Of a stretch of 64,000 bases of DNA, positions 45,692-57,161 are shown piece by piece. The stretch's first letter is position 1. Each line of letters starts with the position of its first letter. The notes beneath the pieces are model-generated. The model ran no database searches. It saw only the letters and a program-made list of their open reading frames with translations, and was not told the DNA's origin. Location of the stretch: positions 13,658,060 through 13,722,059 of the forward strand of contig CM033108.1 of the NCBI GenBank assembly GCA_019321725.1, written 5' to 3'. The translations under genes were made by a program, and so were the position numbers. This stretch comes from Paulownia fortunei (lineage: Eukaryota > Streptophyta > Magnoliopsida > Lamiales > Paulowniaceae).

Positions 45692-48600
45692 CATGGATTA
45701 TAAGTCAAAACCTTAAATGATTCAATAACTATGATCCCATTTCAAGTTCTAATGATTCTTGATGAATCACGATATATCCTGCCTTGGCTAAGGTCTTTGC
45801 ATCATGAACTATGAAAACATAGGAGATTCCCTTATTTAAAAAGACAAGTGTTGAATTCTATGTTGGCCACTGACAAACCTCCATGCACATCGGTGCATCA
45901 CCCAACATATCCCCATTATGATTGTCAAGCAATTAGAAGATATATCAAAGTGTTGTAGGTTGTACACAAGGGTACCATCGTGTAACACCCCCATTCCTAC
46001 ACAACCATATATATTGTATAATTTGACATGATAGAACCTGTGTGCATGCATGGAATATTTTTTTTAACACTTTAAGTAAAGATAAATCACTTCTTACATG
46101 CACAACCCTATTTAAAATACTTTATAACACATGTCATGTATATAGCAGGATCGGTATTTATATAAAAGCACAACACCCACAATGACCCAATATTTACATA
46201 CTTATTTACAGTAAAGTTTTAAAAGCGAAATATAGTACCAGTCTAAAAATATAATACAACAGACTCAAAATATAACAAGCCAACAAAATAGCCCAACAGG
46301 TCGTCATCCATGTACACACTCTCTCAGACACCTGCTGGAGCTCCAGCCGCTGCCCAGCCAATAAAAGATGCTTCAGGTATTGTCGTACTCATCTACAATG
46401 CATAGACTATATGAGCTAACGCTCAGCAAGTAAAGATTATGCATGTCAAAGAATAATCCACAATATCAAGTCATGCAACTCAAAATGCTATGCTCACAAT
46501 GTAATTTTATGCATCAAAATATTTCTCTCAAAATCATTTCTTTCTTGGGCCCCTGACCAACGCTACTATCCCATGCACCGGAAAAGAGCTCTGTACACCG
46601 CCATAATCCAATGGCCAATAATCATATAAGCATGAAAATCCATGCATACTCATACGCATGCAAATCCATGCACGCGAACCTGCAAATCCATGCATAAAAC
46701 CATGCAAATCCATGCATGCTTCGGTGCACTAGTAGTGATCAGCAAAACATTTTCCTTCCTCTGAACCATGCCGTGCAATGCAAGATTTATCACAATACTC
46801 GTATATGATGCATGCACGTGCCAATGACAATGCCCATGTATGTATGCTCAATGGAGAGCCCTCTACTATGCACATATGATTTATGATATTACATATAATT
46901 CACACATCTACTATGTCTATGCATTGTGGTTGCAAATGAATCTTTACTTACCTTTCACTTGATTGGTGGCTTAGTCTAAATTTGTTTAGTATTCCTCTCC
47001 AACCTTAGATGTAAAATAGCCTGTAATATTACCCAACATCAAGCACCATTCCCAATTTGGCAAGTTGAAAGCACAAAATCTCATACTATACCTTAAACAC
47101 CAAGCCATAAGCTAACAATCAAGCTTTCACAAACTAGAACCCAATATAGCCCCTCAAATACCTCAATTTCTCATCTTAAATTCATGAAAACATCATGTAA
47201 TTGAAGTATTATAACTCTAATAGCATGTACCTAATTGTTAACACTCAATAGCAACATATCAAGGTTGAAACATGCTAAGTGATCAAATGTGGCAGATTCA
47301 CATTTTCATATTTTCTTGCTGTCAAGTTTAGTTGCATGATAATTTTAACATCCCTAAGCATATCCAATCACTCCCAAATTTTTACCACACTTATATAACA
47401 TGTATATAAATGTAACCATATCATATAATTGCTAAAAATCACGGATATAGCTTCCCAAGTTCAGCTCTCTTCACGACATACTGAAACAGATTGTTTCCTA
47501 CCGTGACAGTTTTGCACACTTCATGACATTAATGGTTTTGGCACCCTTAAGTATATTCAATCACTCCAAAATTTTCAACATACTTAGATAAAATATATAA
47601 GGAGACAACCAGGTCATATTATTACCAAAAATAATGGATTTAGCTCCCTTAATTCAGTTTCCTTCACAGCACACCAAAACAGATTTTGCTATTTTGGTAG
47701 TTTGAGTGTTTCTCCAATATCATTCTCTATTTCAATTTCCAATTGATAAAACTTCATTCCAATACTCTTAACTCATATATGGTCATGTAAATGGTAATAA
47801 TTATAGGTTTTATTCAACATACCATACACTTTTGAAGCCTAAAACACAAGAAAACAGTAAGATGACAGTTTCGGCCACAAGTATTTCCTATTAAGTGTTT
47901 GTCATCAAAAACCCTTTCTTTGTGCACCAAAGTCTAACTAAAAACTTACTAACACTTTTATAAGAGATATTGAAAGCTTAATAAACAATAAAACCATTCA
48001 TAATAATCTGAAAACTAAAGGCAAAACCGTAGATAAGTGTTACCTATGCAGATTTTGAGGTTAACTTGATGGTAATAACTTCTCCTTTGCTTTTCTTGCT
48101 TTTATTTCAACTTGGAATCAATTTGGATCACTTGGAGACCTTAAGGTGTGTGTTTGGAAGATGAAAATGGCTGAAATGAGGGTCTGGTCGTTGCTTAAGG
48201 GTGAAGGGTTTGAGGTGTTAGCTTGAGATGTTAGCTTAAGCTTAATAAGAAAGCATGAGGTGGCAAGTAAATGGCAAAATCTGATTTTCTCCCTTATCTT
48301 GCAGCCCTAATCTTGTGTGTATCACCTATTTTTATTTGGTTTCAACCTATCTTAATCACCATTCATTCCCATAGGTAATTCCTATGTCCGTTCATTCGAT
48401 TTCCAAACCGATTCGCATCCGATTCTTAAAGAATTATCTAGTTTGCATTTCTAAAATCATATGCACATATGGGCCTTGTAATATGACACTTAAATCATAT
48501 TATATCATGTCCAATATTCCAAGTATTCTAATTTACAAATATATACTTTTGAAATAACTTGATCAAATCAAATTAAACCGTATAAGGTTACTAGTAACAC

Positions 48601-49376
48601 TTTTAGCACTTCCAAAATTATAACCTATATATCCCATCTATATCTAATATTGATCCACCTCATTTTCTTCTTATTTCAATATAAAATCAACTACTTAGAT
48701 TAAGAAATTCAATAACTAATATCGTGCAAGAGCTTCAGAATTAAGTTTAATATTCAAGAATGTCGTATAAAATAAAATAAATTATGCAATATCAATAGAA
48801 ATGCAAATAGCATATAAAATTAACATGTAATGCATGAATCATATTTGGCCATGTGAGTAGTAAGAGGCTCGGGTATCACACATCGTGTCTCAAGTCCGAG
48901 GACTAGTCGTGTACTATTGTAACACAAAAATTCTTATTTCGACAGGTAAAGGCTCCAGCTGAGAATTTCTTAGGGGCTATGTTCGGTGTACTTGTTCCCT
49001 AACAAGCACCCACATATATGCACTTGTATCTCTACGCTAATGCCAATGGAATGTGACTCCTTGTCTCATGAGCATCCATTATATGTGTGACTTTCACTTA
49101 GCTATTTGATGTCTTATCTCAAAAAACTCAACTCGAAACTTATTTAAGACCAAAACACTTGGAGGCATGTTCCATGATCGCCATCATATACGCGACTATG
49201 CCCCGTAGCTAAATTTTATCTAAGGACTTTATCTAATGTGCAGAAGTAAAAGATACAAGACTTAAGATAAGAAAATGAATTTTTATTTATATGATTCCCA
49301 ATAAGATTGTCTTTATAAAAGAAAATTAGTATAATACACCCAATCCAATTGGAGTATTGGGCATCCTACTCTAACA
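45692..49376 (-). mobile_element. 3' LTR of copia element C1, truncated and interrupted
   Basis: Copia LTR in two pieces, 45692-45980 and 48881-49376, separated by a solo A-like LTR. Its start (TGTTAGAGTAGG on the minus strand) is at 49376 next to the polypurine tract. The left portion is missing: only about 780 bases of a ~2.2 kb LTR remain, and the break at 45692 abuts the A2 LTR. The closest intact counterpart is 59821-60537 in reverse complement. Confidence 0.85.
45981..48880 (-). mobile_element. Solo A-like LTR with perfect target duplication
   Basis: 2900 bp on the minus strand, from TGTGATACCCG at 48880 to GTGTTACA at 45981, flanked by CATCG at 45976-45980 and 48881-48885. It is the same subfamily as 23886-26599 (CATGCA block at 46621-46733) but in opposite orientation. 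No primer site or internal region. The copia LTR reads on across the duplication. Confidence 0.93.
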
Positions 49377-49394
49377 ATCTCCGACTTGCCCTAG
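49377..49394 (-). promoter_or_regulatory. Polypurine tract of copia element C1
   Basis: On the minus strand, AGGGCAAGTCGGAGAT precedes TGTTAGAG. The phrase GGGCAAGTGGGAGAT-TGTTAG is usual at the 3' LTR of Tork/Angela-type copia elements. The same tract, less mutated (GGGCAAGTGGGAGAT), precedes the LTR at 57161. Confidence 0.75.
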
Positions 49395-49699
49395 CTCCAA
49401 TTACCCATGTATCTAAGGCCCATCTTCTCAAGATATCTGTCGAATATCTTCTGTGCTAAGGGCTTAGTAAGTGGGTCTACTACATTTTCTGCTGAGGAAA
49501 CTCGATCTACAATGACGTCGCCTCTACCAATGATCTTTCTGATCAAGTGATATCATCTCATTATGTGCTTGGATCTTTGATTAGATCTTGGCTCCTTTGC
49601 TTGCGCAATGGCTCCATTGTTATTACAGTAAATCATAACTAGATCAACAAAAGATGGAACTATACCCAACCCTTAGATAAAGTTTCTTATCCAAACAAC

Positions 49700-50215
49700 T
49701 TTTTTTGTTGCATCTCATGGAGCAATATATTCAGCTTCGGTGGTAGAGTCTGCAGTTGTCTCTTGCTTGGAACTCTTCCAACTGACCGCACCACTATTGA
49801 GGGTGAATATGTATCCAGACATGGACTTTGAGTTATCTATATCGGACTGAAAGCTAAAGTCGGTATATCTCTCCAGTTTTAGTTCTCCATTGCCATATAT
49901 CATAAATATATCCTTAGTCCTTCTCAAGTACTTGAGGATTATCTTAATGGCTTTCTAGTATTCTTTCCCTGGATTGAACTAATATCTGCTCGTGACACTC
50001 AGAGCATGCACTATATCAGGCATTGTACATAGCATTATATACATTATGCTCCCTATTGCAGAAGCATAAGGTATGCGAGCCATCCTTTCTCTCTTTTTAA
50101 GTGTCTTGGGAGACATAACCTTAGAGAGTAAAACCCCATGACTCATAGGCAGGAATTCTCTCTTAGTTATGGAGTAGCAGGAGGAGTCCAATGTGAGAGT
50201 CATATTCTCTCTTAG
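49700..50215 (-). pseudogene. pol: Copia RNase H and end of reverse transcriptase, broken
   Basis: Two open minus-strand pieces. 50203-49979 carries S-H-G-V-L-L-S-K, I-P-Y-A-S-A-I-G-S-I-M-Y and M-P-D-I-V-H-A-L-S-V, the segment after the copia reverse transcriptase core. 49927-49715 carries Y-T-D-F-S-F-Q-S-D, K-S-M-S-G-Y-I-F and A-D-S-T-T-E-A-E-Y-I-A, the copia RNase H. The reverse transcriptase catalytic core is absent: the integrase fragment to the right joins almost directly to this part, so a large internal deletion is present. Confidence 0.85.
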
Positions 50216-50545
50216 TTAATCTAAAAACTCTGCGCTTAAGTACTCACCTCCCCGATCAGATCAAAGAGTCTTTATACTTAAGTCAGTTTGTTTCTCCACT
50301 TCACTTATGAATTCTTTGAACTTTTCAAAGACTTCAGACTTGTACCTTAAAAGGGACACATAACCATACCTAGAAAAGTCATCGTTAGAGGTTAAAAAGT
50401 TGTTATAGTTCCCTCGGGCACTAACACTTTGTGGCCCACATACATCTATATGGATCAAATTCAATAGATGTTTGGCCCATTCCACTTGTCCAACAAATGG
50501 AGATTTGATTATCTTTACTTTGAGGCAAAGGTTCACCACTTAACC
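50216..50545 (-). pseudogene. pol: Copia integrase core fragment
   Basis: 50539-50261 on the minus strand reads K-S-P-F-V-G-Q, L-L-N-L-I-H-I-D-V-C-G-P, N-D-D-F-S-R-Y-G-Y-V and F-K-E-F-I-S-E-V-E-K-Q-T. This is the copia integrase core with its first catalytic aspartate in the H-I-D-V-C-G-P motif. S-D-R-G-G-E-Y follows beyond a stop near 50265. The N-terminal zinc domain is separated from this core by the captured host segment at 50546-51500. Confidence 0.85.
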
Positions 50546-50863
50546 TAATGTCAAATAAACAAGAGACCCTTTTGGAAGGATGGACCCCAGCAACCTGCCA
50601 AGTCATTAGACATGCAGATAACATCCATAATATTTTTTTACTTCAAATTATTGGATTTTTTCATGGAGAGTGATCAATGATTCCCATTTGATAGCCAACA
50701 TTAATCTTACACCTTACATCTGTGAGCTATCATTGGGGCCCAACAAAATTCAGAATACCTTACTTCTCGGTAAAAACCCCTTTCTCTGTTCTCTAGTATC
50801 ACTAGCTAACCATAAGACATCATGCTCTCAATGAAATAGAAACAAATATTTAAAGAAATTGTC

Positions 50864-51067
50864 ATCTTTGTCTTTCAGAAATAATGAGTGATTGTACTTT
50901 GCAACCATGGAAACAAAAAAAGTATTCCATTTAAAGACAAAGTCAAAACAGTGTTGATACCTAGCCGTTTTTATCTTTCAGCAATTAAGAGTGATGGTAC
51001 TTTGCAACCATGGAAACAAAAAATGTATTCCATTTGAAGATAAAGTCAAAATAGTGCTGATACCTAG
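50864..51067 (-). repeat. ~100 bp tandem duplication at the exon 2 splice donor
   Basis: 50864-50964 and 50965-51067 are direct copies with about ten differences. Each ends (plus strand) in GATACCTAG, so the second copy duplicates the last four exon bases plus the splice donor. Confidence 0.8.
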
Positions 51068-51356
51068 TTGGTGTCCCTAGTACTTGCAATCTGGTTTTGA
51101 CAACATCTAGAGGAGTAGTGAGATATGCACTCAAACCTGGAAGATACAAAGAATATTCTAAGCTTATTTGTGAGAATAATGTTACCGAATTGCTAAATTC
51201 CAAAAAAGCAACATAATTTAAAACAACATACATACCGCCAGCTAATCCTCCTAATAAAAGCCCCTCAAAAGAACTATTAGTATGGAAATTTGAATTGGGG
51301 AATAATTTTTGTTTCCCATACTGTGTCATGTTCTTAAAAGCTTCATAGAAAGTAAC
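51064..51356 (-). pseudogene. Two exons of a mitoferrin-like mitochondrial carrier
   Basis: Exon 1 (51356-51236, 121 bp) follows an intron end TTTGCAG and encodes ...Y-E-A-F-K-N-M-T-Q-Y-G-K-Q-K-L and E-G-L-L-L-G-G-L-A-G. Then comes a donor GTATGT, a 99-bp intron ending TTCCAG, and exon 2 (51136-51064, 73 bp) encoding L-S-A-Y-L-T-T-P-L-D-V-V-K-T-R-L-Q-V-L-G-T-P-T, followed by a donor GTATCA. The phases join perfectly (a Gly split 1/2). P-L-D-V-V-K-T-R is the mitochondrial carrier signature PxDxxKxR. The combination resembles plant mitoferrin-like carriers, which transport iron-related or other substrates across organelle inner membranes; another carrier subfamily is possible. The intron is divisible by three without a stop, so an ORF reads through it (50985-51413). 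Confidence 0.8.
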
Positions 51357-51500
51357 CTGCAAAGATAAAGTTAAAGAACATGATATAGAGGTAAAGAAAA
51401 TAAATTTTACCAAAATTTACTTAAAATTGACATAAAATTGTTTGCAGTTGAATATGCATGGGTGCCCATGCACACGAATAAAGAGAAAGATAGTTGGTAT

Positions 51501-51904
51501 TTCTTGCCTGTCTTTTAGGTCAAGCAACTAGCCAACCGATTGATCCTTTTCTCATAAATATGCCCTAATCTTGCATGCCAAAGGCTCATCGAATAATGAT
51601 TATCTATTTTTTTATTTTAATTAATTGTGAAAATGGGGTTATGAGGATTAACAATATATAAGCAATTCGTCAAAGATCCTAAATAGATAAAATTAGAACG
51701 TTCCAAAATGGAACAACTTCCATTCTCAATGGTAAATCTAAAACTTTCTCTATCTAAAATCGAAATAGATAAATTGTTCTTAATAATATCCATAACATAA
51801 AAATAATTGTTCAAAACTATTACAGAGCCATTCTCAAAAGCTAGATTAATGGTGCCTTTGGCCAATGCAGTAACTCTTGCTCTATTCCCCATCCTTAGGA
51901 CCAT
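51501..51904 (-). pseudogene. pol: Copia GAG-pre-integrase region
   Basis: 51904-51617 reads V-L-R-M-G-N-R-A-R-V-T-A-L-A-K-G-T-I and L-N-N-Y-F-Y-V-M-D-I-I-K-N-N, which is the usual stretch after the copia protease. Near 51590-51510 follows L-W-H-A-R-L-G-H-I-Y-E-K-R-I, with the first His of the integrase zinc finger. Stops interrupt it. The protease core between it and gag (51905-52040) is too decayed to read with certainty. Confidence 0.8.
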
Positions 51905-52039
51905 TTATCCTCCATCTAGCTGTCTACATCTTGTCATTATCTATAAATTATTGTAAATATATGAGCCACAACTGGTATCTAATACCCAAGAGCATCGTTA
52001 ACAAATAAGTTTACTTCAAAAAAATATATACTTGAACTC

Positions 52040-52769
52040 TTCATGCTTGCATGATACTCCTTACAGTTCCTTTTCTAATACCCTGGTTTGCCAAAGTAAT
52101 GGCACTTGTCATTGTCTTGAGAAGAAACCTTCTTGACACTGCCCTTCACCTTTTTCTTGTTGGGTTTGGAGGAACCCTTTCCTTTTATCTTTCCTCTCTT
52201 GGGCTTTACACCCTTTGATCCGAAAGAGGATCTAACAAGCAAAATTGTCTTGTCCTTTTTCATGGTGGACTCAACCATTTTTAACATGTTCAAGGAGACT
52301 AGTCTCCATATTGTACATGTTAAAATTGACCACAAAGGTGTCAAATGAGGGAGGTAGAGATTGTAACCGAAGGTCCGTGGTCTTGAACTGAAGAGCCCTT
52401 AGTCATACAACATCTAAAAATCTCCCTTGAGATCTGATATCTTGTCTACCAAGTATGTTCACCATATAACTCTTGCAGGTGAAGAAAGATACAATAAGTA
52501 GTATCTTGATCCTTGTTCTGCCTCTGAAGTTCATTTAACATCGATGCAAACATGTAGCATCAAGCTTACAGATTGTCATCAACATGACACAGATAATCTG
52601 CATAAGCCTTTAAAGTAATATCCTCAAGTGGAACCAAAGGAGGCACGGTGTCAAGGACATATGCCCTCTTCTCAAATTGAAGGATTATCTTAAGGTTTCT
52701 TAGCCAATCAACAAAATTTGGTCCAATTAATTTATTTTGGTCAAGGATTATTGCTAGTGGATTTTTCAC
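52040..52769 (-). pseudogene. gag: Copia gag of element C1, broken
   Basis: The N-terminal part at 52769-52566 reads I-I-L-D-Q-N-K-L-I-G-P-N-F-V-D-W-L-R-N-L, the copia gag start, and stops at 52563-52565 before A-R-C-Y-M. The C-terminal part at 52344-52040 is lysine-rich and carries the zinc knuckle C-H-Y-F-G-K-P-G-Y (family C-x2-C-x4-H-x4-C; the second Cys is replaced by Phe and the His by Tyr). It is homologous to the plus-strand gag at 63571-64000. Confidence 0.85.
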
Positions 52770-54753
52770 AATTTTAGTAGAAAAATCTACAAAATATACA
52801 CAAAGTAGAAAATGAGTAAAGTATGGAAAATCACATTCATTTAATATAAGGTCTTTAATACTAAATATCTCCCACTATTTTCTTCGAATTCCATCACCCC
52901 TAATGGAAGTTGGGGAAATCTAATTTTCTAGTGGGCTTGATGTCCAACACTTATGAAATATTTTTGTCGGTGGTCAACTTTTTGATGATTGTATCACAAT
53001 ATAACCCTCAAGTTAGTTTGCCTCACCTCTTTGCATATGCCATAATTTTTTGAGCCCATGTGGTACTAAGTGCCAAAATGAGGCATTCTTTCAAAACATA
53101 TTTATTGATAATAAGTTCTTTGGTTACAAATTTCTCTCATTATTTTATTCCCATCACCCTTAATGGAAATTCAGGAAATCATATTTCCTAACGGGCTTGA
53201 GGCCCAATCAATATATCGTCTGCCCCAATTTTCTAAGTCTATAAATTATATTGATAGGTGGTTAACTTTTAATGATTGTATCTCTATACAACCCTCAAGA
53301 TGTTTTACCTCACTTCTTCCCATATACCCCAATTTTATGAGCTCATATGCTACTAAGTGTTAAGGAAGACCCATCAAACCTCCATGTATATGGAGCATCA
53401 AAATGTTCCATGAGTCATGGCCAACGTAGAGATGAGTTCATCTCATAGGCATCGCTATGATTAGTAGAGATCACAGCTTTCCATCACAAAATCATTCCCC
53501 GACTCATGGTCAATGACTAAGTGAGGTGGCATCGTCATGTCATCTACTTTTGATGGTAGCATGGATTATTAGGTCCATCTCAATTTTATCCATAATTGCA
53601 TGAAATCAAAAATTCAAAAATTCCATTACTTGATTTTTAATTCAAGTAGTCTTATTATTTTTTAACCAAGACCTCATCAATTTTATCTTAGTTTATTTAA
53701 TGTGTTTTTATTCATTAGATAACAAACACATCATTGAAAGATTTAAATAAGCCCTATGCATGCATCTAATACATACATAACTTGATGATCATGGGCCAAT
53801 CCTACACGATCTATTTGAGCAAAAAATGGATCTTGGTCAACCTAAGGGTGATAAAATGGAACATAAACTATTTCTATTACATGAATATATCACACACATT
53901 CACAGGCATTTCTTGATTCTCTATCTTGATCCTTCTTCCTGTCCACCAAAAAAAAAAAATCTCACCCTATGCTACTCTTAATTCAAAAATATAAAATATA
54001 TACAAGGAAAGAATAAGAGACTTACAAGCCCCATTTTAAAACCCAAAAATATAAAAATCTAATCGCATTGGTCAAATGACTCCACGATCATCCCATACTT
54101 GCCCAAAACACATCTCATCAATTGATTAAAGAATGTAAATTTACCATCCATTTAAAATTATAATTTTATGACTTGGGATAAAATCTCGATTTTTCATGAA
54201 AAACCTATTTTTCAAGCATTTAAAATTAATAATTTTATTAAAATTTCAAAAAATCAAATTTTACAACCTGACACAACGGGGCAAAAGGCTGACCCGTGAA
54301 GACACGATGCATCCAGGCAGTGCACACGCTGCCCAGCCTTAGGCCTTGTCTAGCACGTGTGTAGCCAGTGCACCAGCATGCAACCTACGCGCACCCAGCA
54401 CGATGCGTGCATGCAACCCCTGCACATGCTCATCCTGCACGTCGAATATGCAGCCTGCCAGCATGCAATGTTTGTGTGTTGGCCATGTCCACCAGTCACA
54501 CGTCGTGCCTAGGTTAGGCACTCAGCACATGCAAGCAACAACCCACACACATGCGTAGGGGTGGCAACTCTTATCCTTAGCTAATGATGGCTATTTTGAA
54601 CATGTTGCTAGTTATTTTGGTGTCGTATCTTTCAATTTAACAATTAAATAAAATTGCAAAATTATTTTATCCCAATCAGAAACCTAATTTATAATCAAAT
54701 TTAACAATTAAATTCAACAATCATAAATTGAATCATAAATGGAATTATATAAA
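52770..54753 (-). other. Leader of copia element C1
   Basis: About 2 kb between gag and the primer site, without a coding frame. It contains a direct duplication (about 52850-53090 and 53095-53360; landmarks TGATTGTATC...ACCCTCAAG and TACTAAGTG) that is present once in the plus-strand element near 63240-63500, and a GC-rich block at 54262-54560. The long leader is homologous in order to 61956-63570. Confidence 0.7.
54262..54560. other. GC-rich block in the copia leader
   Basis: About 300 bases rich in G, C and CA/TG steps (many CATGCA, GCACG, CAGC words), in sharp contrast with the AT-rich surroundings. ORFs on both strands (54346-54558 and 54521-54339) arise from this composition. A GC-rich block with different wording occupies the same place in the plus-strand copia element (62127-62320). 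Confidence 0.7.
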
Positions 54754-54771
54754 CCGTGGCTCTCATAATAT
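54754..54771 (-). promoter_or_regulatory. Primer-binding site of copia element C1
   Basis: On the minus strand, ATATTATGAGAGCCACGG directly follows the LTR end. The plus-strand copy reads GTGCTATCAGAGCCACGG, so this is a mutated initiator tRNA-Met-type site (core TGGTATCAGAGCC). Confidence 0.7.
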
Positions 54772-57161
54772 TATTAGGTTCACTTAACTACGGGGTGTGT
54801 GCAACGAAAAAATAAAATTTTAATCAATTCATTTTATAATGAGTATAACAACACCTGAGGTTCGATGTGATTTTATCGATTTTGCAATCCAATTGGGTTT
54901 ATTCCTAAAATAAAAAAGATCGATTTAAACCTTTCAATGCACTCAGATTGATGTAAGTTTGAAGCAATCAATTGCAATCCCCTTTTTGAATTTAGATTCA
55001 CAGGGATCCAAGCGTCCCCTCTCTAAAGTAATCCACACTTTGAGCAAGAACACAAAATCAAAATTCCGCTGGCCATTCTAATTTCTTTATTAACCTAGTT
55101 TTTGGAGAGTGTATAAATAGTATTAATTCTCAATATCAACTCATGATAAAATAATTTAAACTCGTGATAAAATAATTTAAATACTTTCATAAAAGGATGG
55201 AATTCTTTTATTTCGGAATAAAAAAATGAGGAAGGGAAACTATTTTCTCTTTCATGGAATGATGATAAAAAATTTGAAAAGAGGGTAACCCTGTCGGGTT
55301 CGCGCAATCCTAGGAAATGTATACGCAGTGGAAATTGATGTAGGGATCCCAAATGTTATCCCTCTAATGGTATCCACACCTTGGATGCCCACTCGCAACC
55401 GAATCCTATTCTAGTAGTTTTTGATTCGATAATTCTATCCTAGAACAATTTTGTTTGGAACAAGAACACACTAACAATTAGTATTTTAAGTGTTTAATTT
55501 AATTCTTAATTCAATAATTAAATCAAGAATTAAACTAGATAAAAGGTTGGTGAACTTTTGGAGATTGAAAGGAAAGGATAGACGGATTTTGGAGATAAAA
55601 GAAAACTATTTTTCTTTACAAAAATCTGCAATTAAAATCTCCATTAAAAATATCCAAGAAGATTGCCAATCAAGACTATCACAAGTTCTTTTCATATAGG
55701 ACTCTTCTTCCTTTCTTATCTCCAACTCTTTTGGTAAGTTTCCTTATCCCATAAGGACTTTCCTTTTTCCTTATTACCTCTTACAAATTGAATTCCCAAT
55801 TCAACTTCCTCTAGGAATTGGATTCTCAATCCAATTTCCTAATGGGCTTCCTACAAGCCCACACCTAATGGGCCTAGGCCTAAGTAATCAATTAGGCCTT
55901 ACTTTAATTGATCTAATTAATTAAATTAATTCATTTAATTAATTGATCCAATCAATTAATTAAATATTCCAATTGGGCTCTCTAATCCAATTAGGTCCAA
56001 TCAATTAATCCAATTAATTAATTGAATTAATTCCACACTTGAATTAATTTAACCCCCATTAATTAATTTAATCCAACACTTGAATTAATTTCTAGGCTAG
56101 AAATGGACTTGTCCAAGTTTTGTGTGTGACTCCTTATGTTCACTTTAAGCTCCGTGGGCTCACAACTCTTGTGACTTAGTTGAACAATTAATTATTCTAA
56201 TTAATTAATCTAATTAATTAATTCTCTTGGAATTAACTCATTAATTCCAAGAACCCACAAGACATGGGAAGCATCTAGCAATGCATCATGACTCTTAGTC
56301 TAAGGTGAATGTGCGAACATATTTCTATTATGAATACCATGCAAGTACGGTCTGTCCGTCATCTAATCTCCCAATTGAGCCTAGGGCATGGATGTTGAGT
56401 CGAAACCCCATTAACTCAATAACTATGTTTCCATTCCTAGTAGCTTGACTCGATGATGAATAATTAGAAAACCCCACGTCTAATTTTCATCCAACCTTGG
56501 CCAAGGATTTTAGAGTCAAGTACAGTGGAACACATAGGAGATTCACCTATTCATCTAGTTAGGTGATGGATCCTTTATTGGCCACTCATTAATCTCCATA
56601 GATGAAGATGTTACACCCAATATAAATCCCTTGTGATTGTCATGCAATCGAAAAATACATCAAAGTACAACATGTCATGCACAATGTTACTATTGTGCCT
56701 CAAGTCCAAGGACTAATTCTTGCACTATCGTAATGAGAAAATTCCCATTCGATAATAGAATATTTTCAATTAGAAATTTTTAGGTGGGGTTGTTTAGTGT
56801 ACTTGTTCACAACAAGCACCTGCATACATGCACTAGTGTCTCCACACCAATACCTATGGAACGAGGCATCCTCCTTTCGAGCCTGCATCGTATGCGCAAG
56901 TGTCAACGGGATCAATGATGTCCCATCTCATTAATCCTTAACTTGGAACATTTTAAGATCACAGCCTTAGAGGCATATTTCATGATCACCATCATATGCA
57001 CAACCATACCCCAAGCTATATGTGATCTAAGGACTTTATCTAATTCTTATGATGAATTTAAGATAAAGATTGTCATTTAAATGATATTAATATAAATAAG
57101 AATGATTTGTAAGAGTATAAGAATAGCCAGAATAATTGGCACATCGGGCACTACTCTAACA
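54772..57161 (-). repeat. Shared copia LTR (5' LTR of C1, 3' LTR of C2)
   Basis: 2390 bp on the minus strand, from TGTTAGAGTAGTGCC at 57161 to 54772. On its left is a primer site (54754-54771), on its right a polypurine tract (GGGCAAGTGGGAGAT) and a second pol region. It therefore serves two internal regions. It contains palindromic AATTAATT-rich stretches (55905-56060, 56190-56225), also present in the LTR at 60825-60990. A TATTTATA sequence at 55118-55125 may be its TATA element. Confidence 0.85.

Larger units (their letters stand above)
50546..51500 (-). other. Foreign (host-gene) segment inside copia integrase
   Basis: About 955 bp between the integrase pre-domain (W-H-A-R-L-G-H-I, near 51560) and the integrase core. 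In transcript order it holds an intron end, a carrier exon, an intron, a second exon, a ~100 bp tandem duplication and about 320 bases without recognisable coding content. No terminal repeats or target duplication were found, so it does not look like an independent transposon insertion; exact edges are uncertain. Confidence 0.7.

Noticed and set aside
54346..54558. Cysteine-rich 70-codon ORF resembling a small secreted peptide
   Set aside because: It is a by-product of CATGCA/GCACC-rich composition in the copia leader. The opposite strand is also open, and the equivalent block in the other copy does not encode it.
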